This document shows, piece after piece, positions 1 through 7,284 of a DNA stretch of 40,180 nucleotides. The notes below the pieces were generated by a model, which saw only the letters and a list, made by a program, of their open reading frames with translations, ran no database searches and was not told the DNA's origin. Source of the stretch: a virus; the IMG/VR virus record IMGVR_UViG_3300044691_000363, positions 1-40,180 of that record; one strand, written 5' to 3'. The position numbers and the translations under genes are program-made. Position 1 is the first letter of the stretch. Each line of letters begins with the position of its first letter.

Positions 1-6
1 GTTACT

Positions 7-63
7 GGCGGTTTTCGCCTGGGCTCTCCGAACCCCATACCCCTGCCAGGGGCATAATATGCC
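7..63. promoter_or_regulatory. Cluster of small palindromes after the HNH gene
   Basis: Three short dyads lie just beyond the leftward HNH gene. A GGCG/CGCC hairpin with a GTTTT loop is at 7-19, CCCCT-GCC-AGGGG is at 40-52, and a perfect palindrome GGCATAATATGCC is at 51-63. The same GGCGGTTTTCGCC 13-mer recurs at 29636-29648. They could be a weak terminator, an operator, or part of a packaging or late control region, since terminase genes would be expected next. The function is not established. Confidence 0.35.
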
Positions 64-84
64 TCGGGATGGACCCGTCGGGCA

Positions 85-435
85 TCAGCGACGTGCGGCG
101 CGTGATCGCGCTGTCTTTGCCGAGTGATGCGAGCCACAGAGACACTCGCCGTTGGCCAAGTCGAAGGGCGCGCCGCCGTCCTTCAGTTCCTTCCGGTGGT
201 CCGCGAACATCCTGTTGCGGGGCGCGGCCTTCCGGCAACGACGGCCATCCTTGGTGATAGCTTCGCAGCGGGCGCCGGCCCGGGTGATGACGGCCTCGCG
301 CCAGGCGCGGTATTCGGGTGTGTGGTAGATCGCCTCGGCCTGCTTTGGGGCTGGCTTGACGCGGCGTGTGTCCAGGGTCGCGATGGTCTGAGTCAGGCTC
401 TGGAGCGGGACGCGGGCGCTCAGACGATCTCTCAT
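85..435 (-). CDS. HNH endonuclease
   Basis: A predicted 116-residue HNH nuclease that would cut DNA using a metal held by the Cys/His motif. The C-terminal half has the phage HNH pattern: a paired Cys (RCEAITKDGRRC), then ADHRKELKDGG, then the N-x-x-CLCGSHHSAKT box. I chose the ATG at 435 because GCGAGG sits just upstream; the reading frame stays open further up but looks non-coding there. It is 44 bases downstream of the gene at 480-851. HNH proteins of this kind often sit beside terminase genes and help packaging, which fits a late operon continuing off the left edge. The packaging role is inference. Confidence 0.8.
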   Translation of the reverse strand: MRDRLSARVPLQSLTQTIATLDTRRVKPAPKQAEAIYHTPEYRAWREAVITRAGARCEAITKDGRRCRKAAPRNRMFADHRKELKDGGAPFDLANGECLCGSHHSAKTARSRAARR

Positions 436-479
436 CGGGCCTCGCGAGCGTTGGGTGGGCGGGATGGCAAGCGGTTCGG

Positions 480-851
480 CTATGCGGCCGATGCCCAAGC
501 ATGGCGCGGCGGGCTGATGTCGAAGATCGTCCGGCCGGTGAGCGTGATGGCCGAGACCCGCACCAACCGTTGCCTGCCGTAAGACTCGGACGTGAACTCG
601 ACCGAGACCTCGCGCAGGGGATCGAGGCCGGCGCCGCACCGCTCCGGCAGCGCATCGCCCTCGACGCGGAGAACGACCGAGTCCATGTCCGGCAGGGCGC
701 GACTATCGAACGAGCCCGCGATGCGCAGGCCGGCATCGAACAGCGAGCCAAGCCCGTCGCGCAATAGTTCGGCGGTGCAGATGAGGACAGCTATGCGCGC
801 GGACGCGGTCTTCTTTGTCGGCGGAGCGAAACGATCGGCGCTCGTGGTCAT
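480..851 (-). CDS. Hypothetical phage protein
   Basis: A 123-residue protein of a family I do not recognise. The body is rich in beta-prone segments (DMDSVVLRVEGDAL and VSVEFTSESYGRQ), with no signal peptide or membrane helix. It is the first gene of the leftward pair with the HNH nuclease. Its start at 851 faces the plus-strand gene at 904, so the 52 bases between form a divergent control region. Coding is supported by sense-like composition and the absence of a better alternative frame. Confidence 0.65.
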   Translation of the reverse strand: MTTSADRFAPPTKKTASARIAVLICTAELLRDGLGSLFDAGLRIAGSFDSRALPDMDSVVLRVEGDALPERCGAGLDPLREVSVEFTSESYGRQRLVRVSAITLTGRTIFDISPPRHAWASAA

Positions 852-864
852 GGGGCCTCGCTAT

Positions 865-896
865 TACCGTGTGACGGATATCATTTCCGTGTTACG
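865..896. promoter_or_regulatory. Paired direct repeats in divergent promoter region
   Basis: Two near-identical 12-mers, TACCGTGTGACG (865-876) and TTCCGTGTTACG (885-896), are spaced exactly 20 bp apart, about two helical turns. They lie in the 52-bp gap between the leftward gene ending its start at 851 and the rightward gene at 904. Same-face tandem sites are typical operators. The BrnA-like product of 904-1182 is the obvious candidate binder, but that is inference. Confidence 0.5.
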
Positions 897-903
897 CTTA
901 TAC

Positions 904-1182
904 ATGGATGAGAAGCCAAAGCTTGGTCGGCCGCCGAAGCCTGACGCCAGGGTCCAGGTGAGCCTGCGCCTGCATCCCGACGTGCTGGCCGCCTATGTGG
1001 CCGGCGGTCCCGAGTGGCGCGGGCGGATGGAGGCGGCGATCATTGCGGGCCTGGAGCCCAAGACACCGAAGCCTCCGTCGGGTGGTAGCTCGGTGAAGGC
1101 CGCGCCGCCTGTTCGCGTCGAGGTTACGCGGCTCAAGTCGAAGATCGTCAACCGCCTCAAAGGCGAATGGAAAGCACCATGA
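904..1182 (+). CDS. BrnA-like (ribbon-helix-helix) DNA-binding protein
   Basis: A 92-residue protein whose centre reads RVQVSLRLHPDVLAAYVAGG followed by a WRGRMEAAI helix, which resembles the C-terminal DNA-binding part of BrnA-type antitoxins (V-S-L-R-L-D-P-D-V). BrnA represses its own promoter and neutralises the BrnT ribonuclease; no BrnT-like gene is visible, so a pure regulator is more likely. The C-terminus is basic (RLKSKIVNRLKGEWK). No Shine-Dalgarno precedes the ATG at 904, and in-frame GTG codons at 889 and 871 are alternatives. It starts a four-gene rightward run with overlapping stops and starts. Confidence 0.6.
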   Translation: MDEKPKLGRPPKPDARVQVSLRLHPDVLAAYVAGGPEWRGRMEAAIIAGLEPKTPKPPSGGSSVKAAPPVRVEVTRLKSKIVNRLKGEWKAP

Positions 1183-1376
1183 TCGACGCTCTGATCGCCA
1201 GACTCAGATTTGCCGACTTCTCCACCCAGGATGCGAGTCGCGCTTGGTGGAACTCGCTCTCGCGTGCCGAGCAGGCCCTGATCAAGCCGCATATGCGCTT
1301 TGGCGATCACAGTGCGGAGGACGAGCGCAGACACATCATCGAAGGCCTGGAGCGGATGCAAGGGAAAGCGCCATGA
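1179..1376 (+). CDS. Small hypothetical protein
   Basis: A 65-residue unknown protein, MIDALIARLRFADF onward, with a Trp pair (AWWNSL) and a mixed-charge helical tail. The ATG at 1179 overlaps the previous stop as ATGA and has GGAAAG at a good distance; an in-frame ATG at 1167 is less likely. Tight coupling places it in the operon headed by the BrnA-like gene. Nothing in the sequence gives a function. Confidence 0.6.
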   Translation: MIDALIARLRFADFSTQDASRAWWNSLSRAEQALIKPHMRFGDHSAEDERRHIIEGLERMQGKAP

Positions 1377-1639
1377 AACCACCAAAGATGCCGACCACGC
1401 CCGAAGAAATCGAAGCCGGGTTTCGCGAGGGCCAAGCGCAGCTAGACCGCGCGAACGACATGATGAGGTTGCAACGCCGCATCCTCCAGGACGTGAGTGG
1501 GGAACCGATCCCGATCACGCCGGAAGAATATCAAACGCTGGCGAAGGCGTGGAGCGACAGCGCTGCGGCGGGCCAAACGCCTCCGCTTGGCGGCTTCGCG
1601 ACCCTCTGTGGTCGGCGCTTTCAGGTTCGCCGCCCATGA
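1373..1639 (+). CDS. Small hypothetical protein
   Basis: An 88-residue soluble protein, MKPPKMPTTPEEIEAGF onward. It has a predicted helical centre (EGQAQLDRANDMMRLQRRIL) and a P-I-T-P-E-E-Y segment. The ATG overlaps the previous stop (ATGA) and GGGAAAG lies upstream. The family is not recognised; it is supported by coupling with both neighbours and by coding-like composition. Confidence 0.6.
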   Translation: MKPPKMPTTPEEIEAGFREGQAQLDRANDMMRLQRRILQDVSGEPIPITPEEYQTLAKAWSDSAAAGQTPPLGGFATLCGRRFQVRRP

Positions 1640-1911
1640 CCCCCGCTCTCGACGCCATGGTGAAGGCGATGGCCGCCGAGTTCGAACGGCAGGCTGACGA
1701 GGAGGGCTCGACCGGCATCGCGGACAAAGCACAAGGTGTTCGGCCCGGTCTAACCCGCCTCGATGGGATTTGGGACCTGGAGAAGGTCGCGCGCGCCGGG
1801 CTGGTGGCGATCAAGGAGTCGGGTGGGCCGACCATTTCCTACAGCGATCTGGTCGCCGCCGACGACTGTTTCGCCGCGATGGTCGACGTGATCCTGGCGG
1901 ACGCGACCTAA
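1636..1911 (+). CDS. Small hypothetical protein
   Basis: A 91-residue protein, the last of the rightward four-gene run, starting at an ATGA overlap with 1373-1639. It contains a D-G-I-W-D-L-E-K-V-A-R-A-G-L-V segment resembling small phage proteins of unknown function. It ends in a convergent 4-base overlap with the leftward gene 1908-2120, so the two operons meet with no spacer for a terminator. Confidence 0.6.
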   Translation: MTPALDAMVKAMAAEFERQADEEGSTGIADKAQGVRPGLTRLDGIWDLEKVARAGLVAIKESGGPTISYSDLVAADDCFAAMVDVILADAT

Positions 1912-2120
1912 GCCTGCACCCTCGTAGCCGCCGGCTGCGGTAGCCGAGACAGCAGGTAGTCCTCCGCCGCCTCTCGATCCACAAACCGCCCCATCACCGT
2001 CTCGCCGGTTCGGGTGAGCTTTACGACACGATAGCCCGTCGTGAAATACTGGATCACGTAGGGCGCGAGCCGAACAGTGGCGACCTCGATGCTCTCCTGA
2101 AGGGTGTCCAGCGCACACAT
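1908..2120 (-). CDS. Small hypothetical protein
   Basis: A 70-residue leftward protein, MCALDTLQESIEVATVRL onward. The middle (YVIQYFTTGYRVVKLTRTGE) alternates hydrophobic and polar residues as in a small beta sheet. The region upstream (2121-2435) contains no gene, so it may have its own promoter. It is convergent with 1636-1911. The family is not recognised. Confidence 0.5.
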   Translation of the reverse strand: MCALDTLQESIEVATVRLAPYVIQYFTTGYRVVKLTRTGETVMGRFVDREAAEDYLLSRLPQPAATRVQA

Positions 2121-2435
2121 GAGCTAGGATCCTGGGGCAGGGTGAGTTTTCGCCAGCGCGGACGCGGGCTGAACTATGGATGCTGATGCTTGGTCAGCGC
2201 TCCGGTGGCGAAAGGGTTTGACCGTATCCCAGAGCTGCCCGTCTTGGCGCTACTTGGCGCCATCGGCTGGCTTGGGTGCGATCTGGAATGCGGTAGCACA
2301 AGAGGTCCCGGCGCTAGCCAGTTCCCCCTAGGATCGGCCCGTCCCGCTGGGACATGTCTTTCTCGGGCGCGTTGCCACTGAGCCGGTCGTCCGCTTGCGA
2401 TATTGCCACGCTTTCCGAAAAACGCAACATCTGGT
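2121..2435. other. 315-bp stretch without a supported gene
   Basis: I see no convincing gene here. It contains a hairpin GCTGA/TCAGC at 2182-2198 and a second, GTCCC-GCT-GGGAC, at 2341-2353, either of which could contribute to termination of the leftward operon ending at 2436. There is also a TTGACC hexamer at 2218 without a good -10 box. Short open frames on both strands look non-coding. Confidence 0.4.
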
Positions 2436-2981
2436 TTAGGCGGCGCTCAGATGCGCGACATTTAGCGTTACCCCGCGACCGTGCGGTCCCTCGATCATCA
2501 CGTGGGCGCGGTCCTTTGTGGGTGTGGACAGGAGCTTTCCGATGAAGGCCTGCCATGGGCCGGACGTGACCCTTACGCGGTCGCCCTTCTTCGGGCGATA
2601 CGGTGGCGTGTAGACGCGCGTGGCGTCGAACGCCCCTCGCCGCTCATTGGCCTGAATCTCAATCACGGCGGCGGTCGGAATCGGCATCGGGACCATGATC
2701 TCGTTCGCCATGTAGCGGACGAACTGGTGGACGCCTTCGATGTCGAGGATCTGGTGGAAATCTTCCGGCGCGCACAGCACGAACATGTAGCCCCGGAACA
2801 GAGGGCGGTCGATCTTGACCTTGTTCCATCGGTTCTGGCTCCAGCGCGTCTCACAAGGCAGGAACACGGTGAAGCCTTGCTCGACCAGGCCGTCATGCGC
2901 GGCGGTTTCGCGGCGCGTCGCTGAGCGCACCGCGAACCACTGGCTCGAACTGTCGGCTCTGTCGGCATGAGGCTTGGCCAT
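2436..2981 (-). CDS. NusG-family transcription elongation/antitermination protein
   Basis: A 181-residue NusG/RfaH-type protein. An NGN domain (about residues 13-105) starts with QWFAVRSATRRE and includes GFTVFLPCETRWSQNRW and PLFRGYMFV. A KOW-type domain follows (about 128-181) with KKGDRVRVTSGPW. Family members bind the clamp of RNA polymerase and raise processivity or block Rho termination. As the last large gene of the leftward early operon it may act as a phage antiterminator in place of a lambda N or Q protein; that role is inference. AGGA lies 9 bases before the ATG, which overlaps a preceding 17-codon frame as TAATG. Confidence 0.85.
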   Translation of the reverse strand: MAKPHADRADSSSQWFAVRSATRRETAAHDGLVEQGFTVFLPCETRWSQNRWNKVKIDRPLFRGYMFVLCAPEDFHQILDIEGVHQFVRYMANEIMVPMPIPTAAVIEIQANERRGAFDATRVYTPPYRPKKGDRVRVTSGPWQAFIGKLLSTPTKDRAHVMIEGPHGRGVTLNVAHLSAA

Positions 2982-3034
2982 TAGCGGTTGTCCTGAGGGT
3001 ACGCGAGGGATGGGTGGCGGCGGGGTTGGGTCAT
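2981..3034 (-). CDS. Possible 17-residue leader ORF before nusG-like gene
   Basis: A tiny frame, M-T-Q-P-R-R-H-P-S-L-A-Y onward, whose TAA stop overlaps the ATG of the NusG-like gene (TAATG). Its only support is this overlap, which is the joining style used throughout the operon. It may couple or tune translation of the downstream gene rather than make a useful peptide. Confidence 0.25.
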   Translation of the reverse strand: MTQPRRHPSLAYPQDNR

Positions 3035-3038
3035 TGAT

Positions 3039-3107
3039 TTATTGGGGTTTTTGGTGCATCTTGAGGCCTAGTTGACCACCTTCGGGGCCGGCGGTTGCGG
3101 CGGTCAT
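3039..3107 (-). CDS. Possible 22-residue micro-ORF
   Basis: A short frame, M-T-A-A-T-A-G-P-E-G-G-Q-L onward, starting in an ATGA overlap with the stop of 3104-3445. It is supported only by that overlap; no function can be read. Confidence 0.25.
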   Translation of the reverse strand: MTAATAGPEGGQLGLKMHQKPQ

Positions 3108-3445
3108 GATTCCGCCCGATCCTGCAGAAACGGGAGGGCGAGTATTCTGTCGGCCTTCCGAAGGGCCGTGCTGTCGTTATGGCGAGCGCAGTCCTTCTCG
3201 CTGCGGGTCATGCCGAAACGGCGGCGACGCCCAAATTGAGGGTCAACGATCCTAGCCACGGCTTCGCGCTCAGCCTCCGTCGCAGCGGGCTCGGCGCTAG
3301 CGTTCACGCCATGAAGCGTGTGGACGGGCTGGCTCTGGGCGAGACCATGATCCGGCCCCACCACCTCTGCCGCGAGGTCAGCTGTCCGGTACTGCTCCTT
3401 GCCGGTGCAGGAGAGGAAGATGGGGGCGAGGTCGAGGGAGTTCAT
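3104..3445 (-). CDS. Hypothetical protein
   Basis: A 113-residue unknown protein, MNSLDLAPIFLSCTGK onward. The second half is rich in Arg and acidic residues (EAEREAVARIVDPQFGRRRR). I start it at 3445 because the ATG forms an ATGA overlap with the stop of the PAPS-reductase-like gene. It sits between that gene and the NusG-like gene in the leftward operon. Confidence 0.5.
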   Translation of the reverse strand: MNSLDLAPIFLSCTGKEQYRTADLAAEVVGPDHGLAQSQPVHTLHGVNASAEPAATEAEREAVARIVDPQFGRRRRFGMTRSEKDCARHNDSTALRKADRILALPFLQDRAES

Positions 3446-4356
3446 GCTGCCTCGGCTTCGCATTGGTCGCCGCAGCCTTCAGACGGCGGCAGGGATTCCC
3501 AATCCAGCGGGAAGAGAAGCGGGCTACTCGCGACGTGGCGCTTGATGTCGCGGTAGCTGTATTCCGTCACAAACCGCGCGCCGGTCGGCTTGGCGCCCAG
3601 GCCGGTCACGAGGTCTTCAGCGCCGATCCACCAATCGAGATTGTTGGGCCGTTCGCGCTCTTGGAACGCCAACACGTCGAAGCCCTTCAACATGCAGTCG
3701 TCGCAGTTGCCTTCGTAGTCGCGCAGGCCGAGGTCGAAGCCTTGCGGAAGGGGCAACGTCGGATGGCGAGGATCGCGGTTCCCGCCAAGCCAAAACGCCA
3801 TCACAGCAGCCTTGGCGACCCGCGCCTTGTCGAGCGGCATATATGACTGCCAGCGCTCTTTTCCGGCCTCGTTGCGCGCGTATTGCTTCAGAAGGCGGTG
3901 GCCCTCATCGTGGCGCAAGCCGACAACGTTCGTCCAATTCGTGTAGCCCTGCGCCAGCATGAATTGCTTCATGGTATCGATCTTCAGTTCGGCGGTGCAG
4001 AAGCGGGTGACGGCGTTCGGCAGGTAGCGCTTGCGGGCTATGAGGGCGAGGAACGGCTCACCGGCGCGAGACGCGGAATTGAGGCCGACTTCCGCATATC
4101 GGTCAGCACTGGGCGTCCCGCGACCCTCCCGATCCTGCCACTCCAGCCACCGGATTCGAACGCCCCAGCGCGACCCGCACTCGTGCACGAAGCGCAGAGT
4201 TTCCTCGCGCTCCTTCCCGGTGTTGGCGAAGGTGACGTGCACGTCCTTTGGCAGCGCGCCGCCATGCGCCTGGATGATCTGGTGCAGCATGAACGCCGAC
4301 GTGCGCCCGCCCGAAAAGCTGATCAGCGCCGGGCCTTCGATCAGGTACGGGTTCAC
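3442..4356 (-). CDS. PAPS reductase-like PP-loop protein
   Basis: A 304-residue PP-loop ATP pyrophosphatase-type protein of the phosphoadenosine-phosphosulfate reductase superfamily. The PP-loop is SGGRTS at residues 15-20 (canonical SGGKDS), followed by FANTGKEREETLRFV and a conserved C120 in RFCTAELKID. A GNCDDCMLKG box near 217-224 offers two further Cys. Relatives activate a substrate by adenylation, as in sulfate reduction, tRNA thiolation or, for DndC, DNA phosphorothioation. Here it is cotranscribed with a cytosine methyltransferase, so a nucleic-acid modification role is tempting but unproven; Dnd partner genes are absent. It starts at a GTG in a GTGA overlap. Confidence 0.8.
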   Translation of the reverse strand: MNPYLIEGPALISFSGGRTSAFMLHQIIQAHGGALPKDVHVTFANTGKEREETLRFVHECGSRWGVRIRWLEWQDREGRGTPSADRYAEVGLNSASRAGEPFLALIARKRYLPNAVTRFCTAELKIDTMKQFMLAQGYTNWTNVVGLRHDEGHRLLKQYARNEAGKERWQSYMPLDKARVAKAAVMAFWLGGNRDPRHPTLPLPQGFDLGLRDYEGNCDDCMLKGFDVLAFQERERPNNLDWWIGAEDLVTGLGAKPTGARFVTEYSYRDIKRHVASSPLLFPLDWESLPPSEGCGDQCEAEAA

Positions 4357-4490
4357 CGCTCAATCCTCCACCCAGCCCTCAGCATCGCCTCTACGGCGGC
4401 TTGCTGATCGGCGATTGCTTCTGTTTGGTAGGTGGGGGTCTCCCGGTCGTTCGGTTCGGCGCACATCGCGCGGGGAGCGGAGCGGGTCAT
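4353..4490 (-). CDS. 45-residue hypothetical protein
   Basis: A small soluble protein with a short predicted helix (QQAAVEAMLRAGWRIER) at its end. Both ends are coupled: the ATG overlaps the methyltransferase stop (ATGA) and its own TGA overlaps the GTG of the PAPS-reductase-like gene. This precise fit is the main evidence. The function is unknown. Confidence 0.55.
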   Translation of the reverse strand: MTRSAPRAMCAEPNDRETPTYQTEAIADQQAAVEAMLRAGWRIER

Positions 4491-5572
4491 GCGGCGGCGC
4501 TCTGGCCTGGCGCAGCGTCCATGTAGGCGCCTATGAAGTTGGCCGCGGCTTCCGCGTCGATCGCGTCACCGTAGAGGCGCAGGCGTCCCATACGGGCGGG
4601 AGTCGCATCAACCAGCGGGCATGTGCCGGGTTCAACCGGGCGCCAGAGGTCATCCGCGCATCGAAACCAATCAGCATCGCCGCCTGCCCTAGATCCTGGG
4701 GTCCACCCTTGCGACGTACCTCTGAAAGGGCCCCGGCCATCGTCCGAATATTCTTGTCGCCATCCGAGGCGCGACATGTTGGCCAGCCGCTCACCACTAT
4801 GGAGCGCGCCACCAACTCCAGCGTCACCGTCGCCTTGGACCCGTCCGGTCTTCGGCCAGCTGCCGTCGTGCCAGGGGGCACGCTCTGACCACCACTCGGT
4901 GTTGTCGGAGTCGGCCACCCAGTAAAAGCGCTGGCGGATATGGGCGCCGCCGAAGCCCGCAGCCGGAATATCAGGCGACCCGATGGCGTAGCCGCGGCTT
5001 TCCAGGTCAGTCGATACAAGATCGATCCACGCGTCCGCCGCATCAGATTGCTCACCAAAGATGCGGTCAGGCCGGCACTCGCTGACGAGCCGAAACCATT
5101 CCGGCCAAAGGTGGCGCGGGTCTTCGAAGCCGAGCTTTTTGCCGGCGACGGAGAAGGGGCCACAGGGGCAAGAGCCAGTCCAAACGGGCCGATCATCAGG
5201 CCACCCGGCGAGGCGCAAGGCGTGGCTCCAGACGCCTCCGCCAGCGAAGAAGTGACATTGGACGAAGCCGGCGAGGTCTTCGGGCTGGACGGCTTGGATC
5301 GGGCGTTCGTCGACGTAGCCATGGGCTATCGCGCCCTCCTCGATCAGGTTGCGAAGGGTTTGCGCCTTCTGACGGTCGTTCTCGTTGTAGTAGGCGCCCT
5401 TGGAGCTCCGCCCTCGGCGCGAGACACCACTGACCGCCGAAGAAATCCCTTGGGATACCGACAAAGCCTCGCTCACGAACGACTCCCCACCGCCATCGGC
5501 TTTGCGGGCTCGGAAGGATTCTGGTCTCTCCCGGGACCACGCCACTGACGACCTGTTGATCACGCGGTTCAT
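4487..5572 (-). CDS. C5-cytosine DNA methyltransferase
   Basis: A 361-residue methyltransferase that would transfer a methyl group from S-adenosylmethionine to C5 of cytosine. Motif I is FFAGGGVWSHALRLAGW (about 108-124). The catalytic Cys lies in SCPCGPFS (Cys137), motif VI is IFGEQ (Glu174) and a motif VIII-like HIRQRFYWVA is at 211-220. YGDAI near the C-terminus corresponds to motif X. An N-terminal stretch with YYNENDRQKAQTLRNLI precedes the catalytic core, as in other phage members. The region after residue 220 is short, so the target-recognition domain is compact. No cognate restriction enzyme is visible. It likely protects phage DNA or marks it; its site cannot be read from the sequence. 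Confidence 0.9.
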   Translation of the reverse strand: MNRVINRSSVAWSRERPESFRARKADGGGESFVSEALSVSQGISSAVSGVSRRGRSSKGAYYNENDRQKAQTLRNLIEEGAIAHGYVDERPIQAVQPEDLAGFVQCHFFAGGGVWSHALRLAGWPDDRPVWTGSCPCGPFSVAGKKLGFEDPRHLWPEWFRLVSECRPDRIFGEQSDAADAWIDLVSTDLESRGYAIGSPDIPAAGFGGAHIRQRFYWVADSDNTEWWSERAPWHDGSWPKTGRVQGDGDAGVGGALHSGERLANMSRLGWRQEYSDDGRGPFRGTSQGWTPGSRAGGDADWFRCADDLWRPVEPGTCPLVDATPARMGRLRLYGDAIDAEAAANFIGAYMDAAPGQSAAA

Positions 5573-6237
5573 GCTCCGCGCTCCGCCTGCCGACGGGCGA
5601 TCAGATCCCGCATGGCCTGCGTCAGCCCGCCCTCATCGACCTCACCCGCGATGCTCGGAAGCTCCGGCTTGGCCTTGGCCATCGTCCGACCTTCGAACTC
5701 CGCCAGCAGCGCCTTGACGGCTTCGGGGTCGGCGCGCGGCGCTTCGATCTCCGGTGGCGCATCGGCGATTTGCAGGGTCCGCTTGGCCCGGTAGTATCGG
5801 CTGAGCGTCCGGCACGGCGCCGTAAACGCCAGTTCCCGAAGCTGCCCCGGTTTCGGCATGAACTCGCTGTCGGGACGCTTCACATAGGCCTTCATCCCGG
5901 CCTCAAGGCTGGCCAAGGTGACGTCGGCCAGGGTGTCGTAGTAGTCGGCCCACCATGCTGCGGCCTCGGCGTCGGTGCGCTGCGGTTGCGGGTACAGCGC
6001 CAGCCGGCGGCCGATCACGGCCTTGACGCCATCGGTCCCGGCCTTAGCTTCAGCGACCGCCTTAAGCGCCGGCAGGGCGGATCTGACCTCGGCGAGTAGC
6101 GCGGGGTTTCCGATGATCCCGCGTACCGCCGCATCAGGGCTTTCCGTGGAGTCGAGCAGCGAGGTCAGCGCCTCGCTCAAAGGCGGCGAGATTGGCCTGG
6201 CGACGCTCGAATTTGGGGTCGTGGTAAGATCGTTCAT
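5569..6237 (-). CDS. Putative replication protein (helicase-loader-like)
   Basis: A 222-residue protein immediately downstream of the DUF1376 gene. The central segment (DTLADVTLASLEAGMKAYVK, then FMPKPGQLRELA) recalls small phage helicase loaders, in which a helical domain is followed by a P-x-x-G-x-L-R-E motif. The assignment is tentative and leans on position. Its first 104 bases lie inside the 3' end of the DUF1376 gene in another frame; the first ATG is at 6237 and no good start follows soon after, so the long overlap seems real. Confidence 0.55.
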   Translation of the reverse strand: MNDLTTTPNSSVARPISPPLSEALTSLLDSTESPDAAVRGIIGNPALLAEVRSALPALKAVAEAKAGTDGVKAVIGRRLALYPQPQRTDAEAAAWWADYYDTLADVTLASLEAGMKAYVKRPDSEFMPKPGQLRELAFTAPCRTLSRYYRAKRTLQIADAPPEIEAPRADPEAVKALLAEFEGRTMAKAKPELPSIAGEVDEGGLTQAMRDLIARRQAERGA

Positions 6238-7030
6238 GGCGGGGCTCGGGCTGCGGGAGGTGGGAGGTCAGGCGTTTGTCGCGGAGGGCCAAGGCATCGT
6301 CCTTGACCCAGGACCAAGACCGCAGGGGCTTGCCTCGGCTCTTGGCGCGGGCGGCGCACATCCGAACGGCGTCGAGGACTTCGCCCCATTCGCAGGGATC
6401 GCCGGTTGACGGTTCGCAGAGGGCGCGGAGGTCCCTGGCGTGCATCAGGCCGGTCGAGGTCCGGTCCATGCCATCGCCAGCTGCGGCTTGGGCCTCCGCC
6501 AGCCTCACCCCCCAATCGGGATCGCCCGCGTTGATGGTGGTGGGTTCTTGTCTTGTCTGCTCTAGTCTAGTCTTCTCTAGGGGCGTAACAGGTGGAGTTT
6601 CCGAGATGTTTTCATCACAGGTGGGGGGGTTCTGTCCGACACCTGCCGACTTCTCCTCGACACCCGGTGACTTCTCCTCGACTTCTCCCGACTTCTCCCC
6701 GGTCTGAGTGCGGCCAGAGCGCGACGTGGCGCCGCCCTTAACGGCCGACCGCTCGGCCTCGAATGCATCGTCCGACAGGTAGGTCCGACCGGATTCTTCG
6801 AAGGTGATCAGTCGGCCCTTTTCCACCAGCCGGCGGATGATCGGATTGAGCTTCTGGACAGCGCAGCCGCACCAGTTGGCGATGAAGGCGCGGTCATCCT
6901 CCAGCGGGCGCCAGGTGCTGTAGAGAAGGTCCAGCACGGTGTTGTAGACGCCGCGCTCCTCCAGCGTCAGGCCGATCATCCCGGAGAGGGCCTTGGACGG
7001 ATCGCGGCGATAGAAGTTCTCACGCTTCAT
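6134..7030 (-). CDS. DUF1376-type phage replication protein
   Basis: A 298-residue protein. The N-terminal 90 residues match the DUF1376/YdaU pattern: NFYRRDPSKALSGMIGLTLEERGVYNTVLDLLY, with a winged-helix-like fold. These proteins occupy the initiator position in many temperate phages and probably recruit the replisome to the phage origin. Residues 105-160 are a low-complexity Glu/Lys/Ser linker (repeated EEKSPGVEEKSAGV units). A C-terminal domain follows. The frame ends 104 bases inside the downstream gene. Confidence 0.7.
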   Translation of the reverse strand: MKRENFYRRDPSKALSGMIGLTLEERGVYNTVLDLLYSTWRPLEDDRAFIANWCGCAVQKLNPIIRRLVEKGRLITFEESGRTYLSDDAFEAERSAVKGGATSRSGRTQTGEKSGEVEEKSPGVEEKSAGVGQNPPTCDENISETPPVTPLEKTRLEQTRQEPTTINAGDPDWGVRLAEAQAAAGDGMDRTSTGLMHARDLRALCEPSTGDPCEWGEVLDAVRMCAARAKSRGKPLRSWSWVKDDALALRDKRLTSHLPQPEPRHERSYHDPKFERRQANLAAFERGADLAARLHGKP

Positions 7031-7284
7031 GCCGCCCGCTGCTCCCGCAAAGCCGCCAGCAACAGCGAGAGGTGCAGGGTGTCGTCGTTCGCGCGCCGGG
7101 GGATCGTCTCAAAGGTGGCCAATTGCGGCCGGGAGGCTTCCCTACGCAGCCGGAAGAACAGTTGCTGCACCGAGCCCTTGGTCGACCCCATCCGCTTGCC
7201 TATGGCGACCATGGATAGGCCGTCGCGCCGGTACTGCTTGGCTTCCTCGATGCGGCCTTCGGTCCATGTGACGTGGAAGGTCAT
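7027..7284 (-). CDS. Small GcrA/Myb-like HTH protein
   Basis: An 85-residue protein beginning MTFHVTWTEGRIEEAKQY. The block W-T-E-x-R-I-E-E-A, then GLSMVAIGKRMG and S-V-Q-Q-L-F-F-R-L-R, matches the N-terminal DNA-binding region of GcrA (W-T-D-E-R-V, G-x-S-x-x-x-I-A-x-x-L), but the GcrA C-terminal domain is missing. I set the start at 7284 because of the ATGA overlap with the DnaA-like gene. It probably binds DNA; the target is unknown. Confidence 0.6.
   Translation of the reverse strand: MTFHVTWTEGRIEEAKQYRRDGLSMVAIGKRMGSTKGSVQQLFFRLRREASRPQLATFETIPRRANDDTLHLSLLLAALREQRAA

Noticed and set aside
2190-2381. 63-codon plus-strand frame in the gap before the NusG-like gene
   Set aside because: No ribosome site and no neighbour coupling; the composition is not protein-like.
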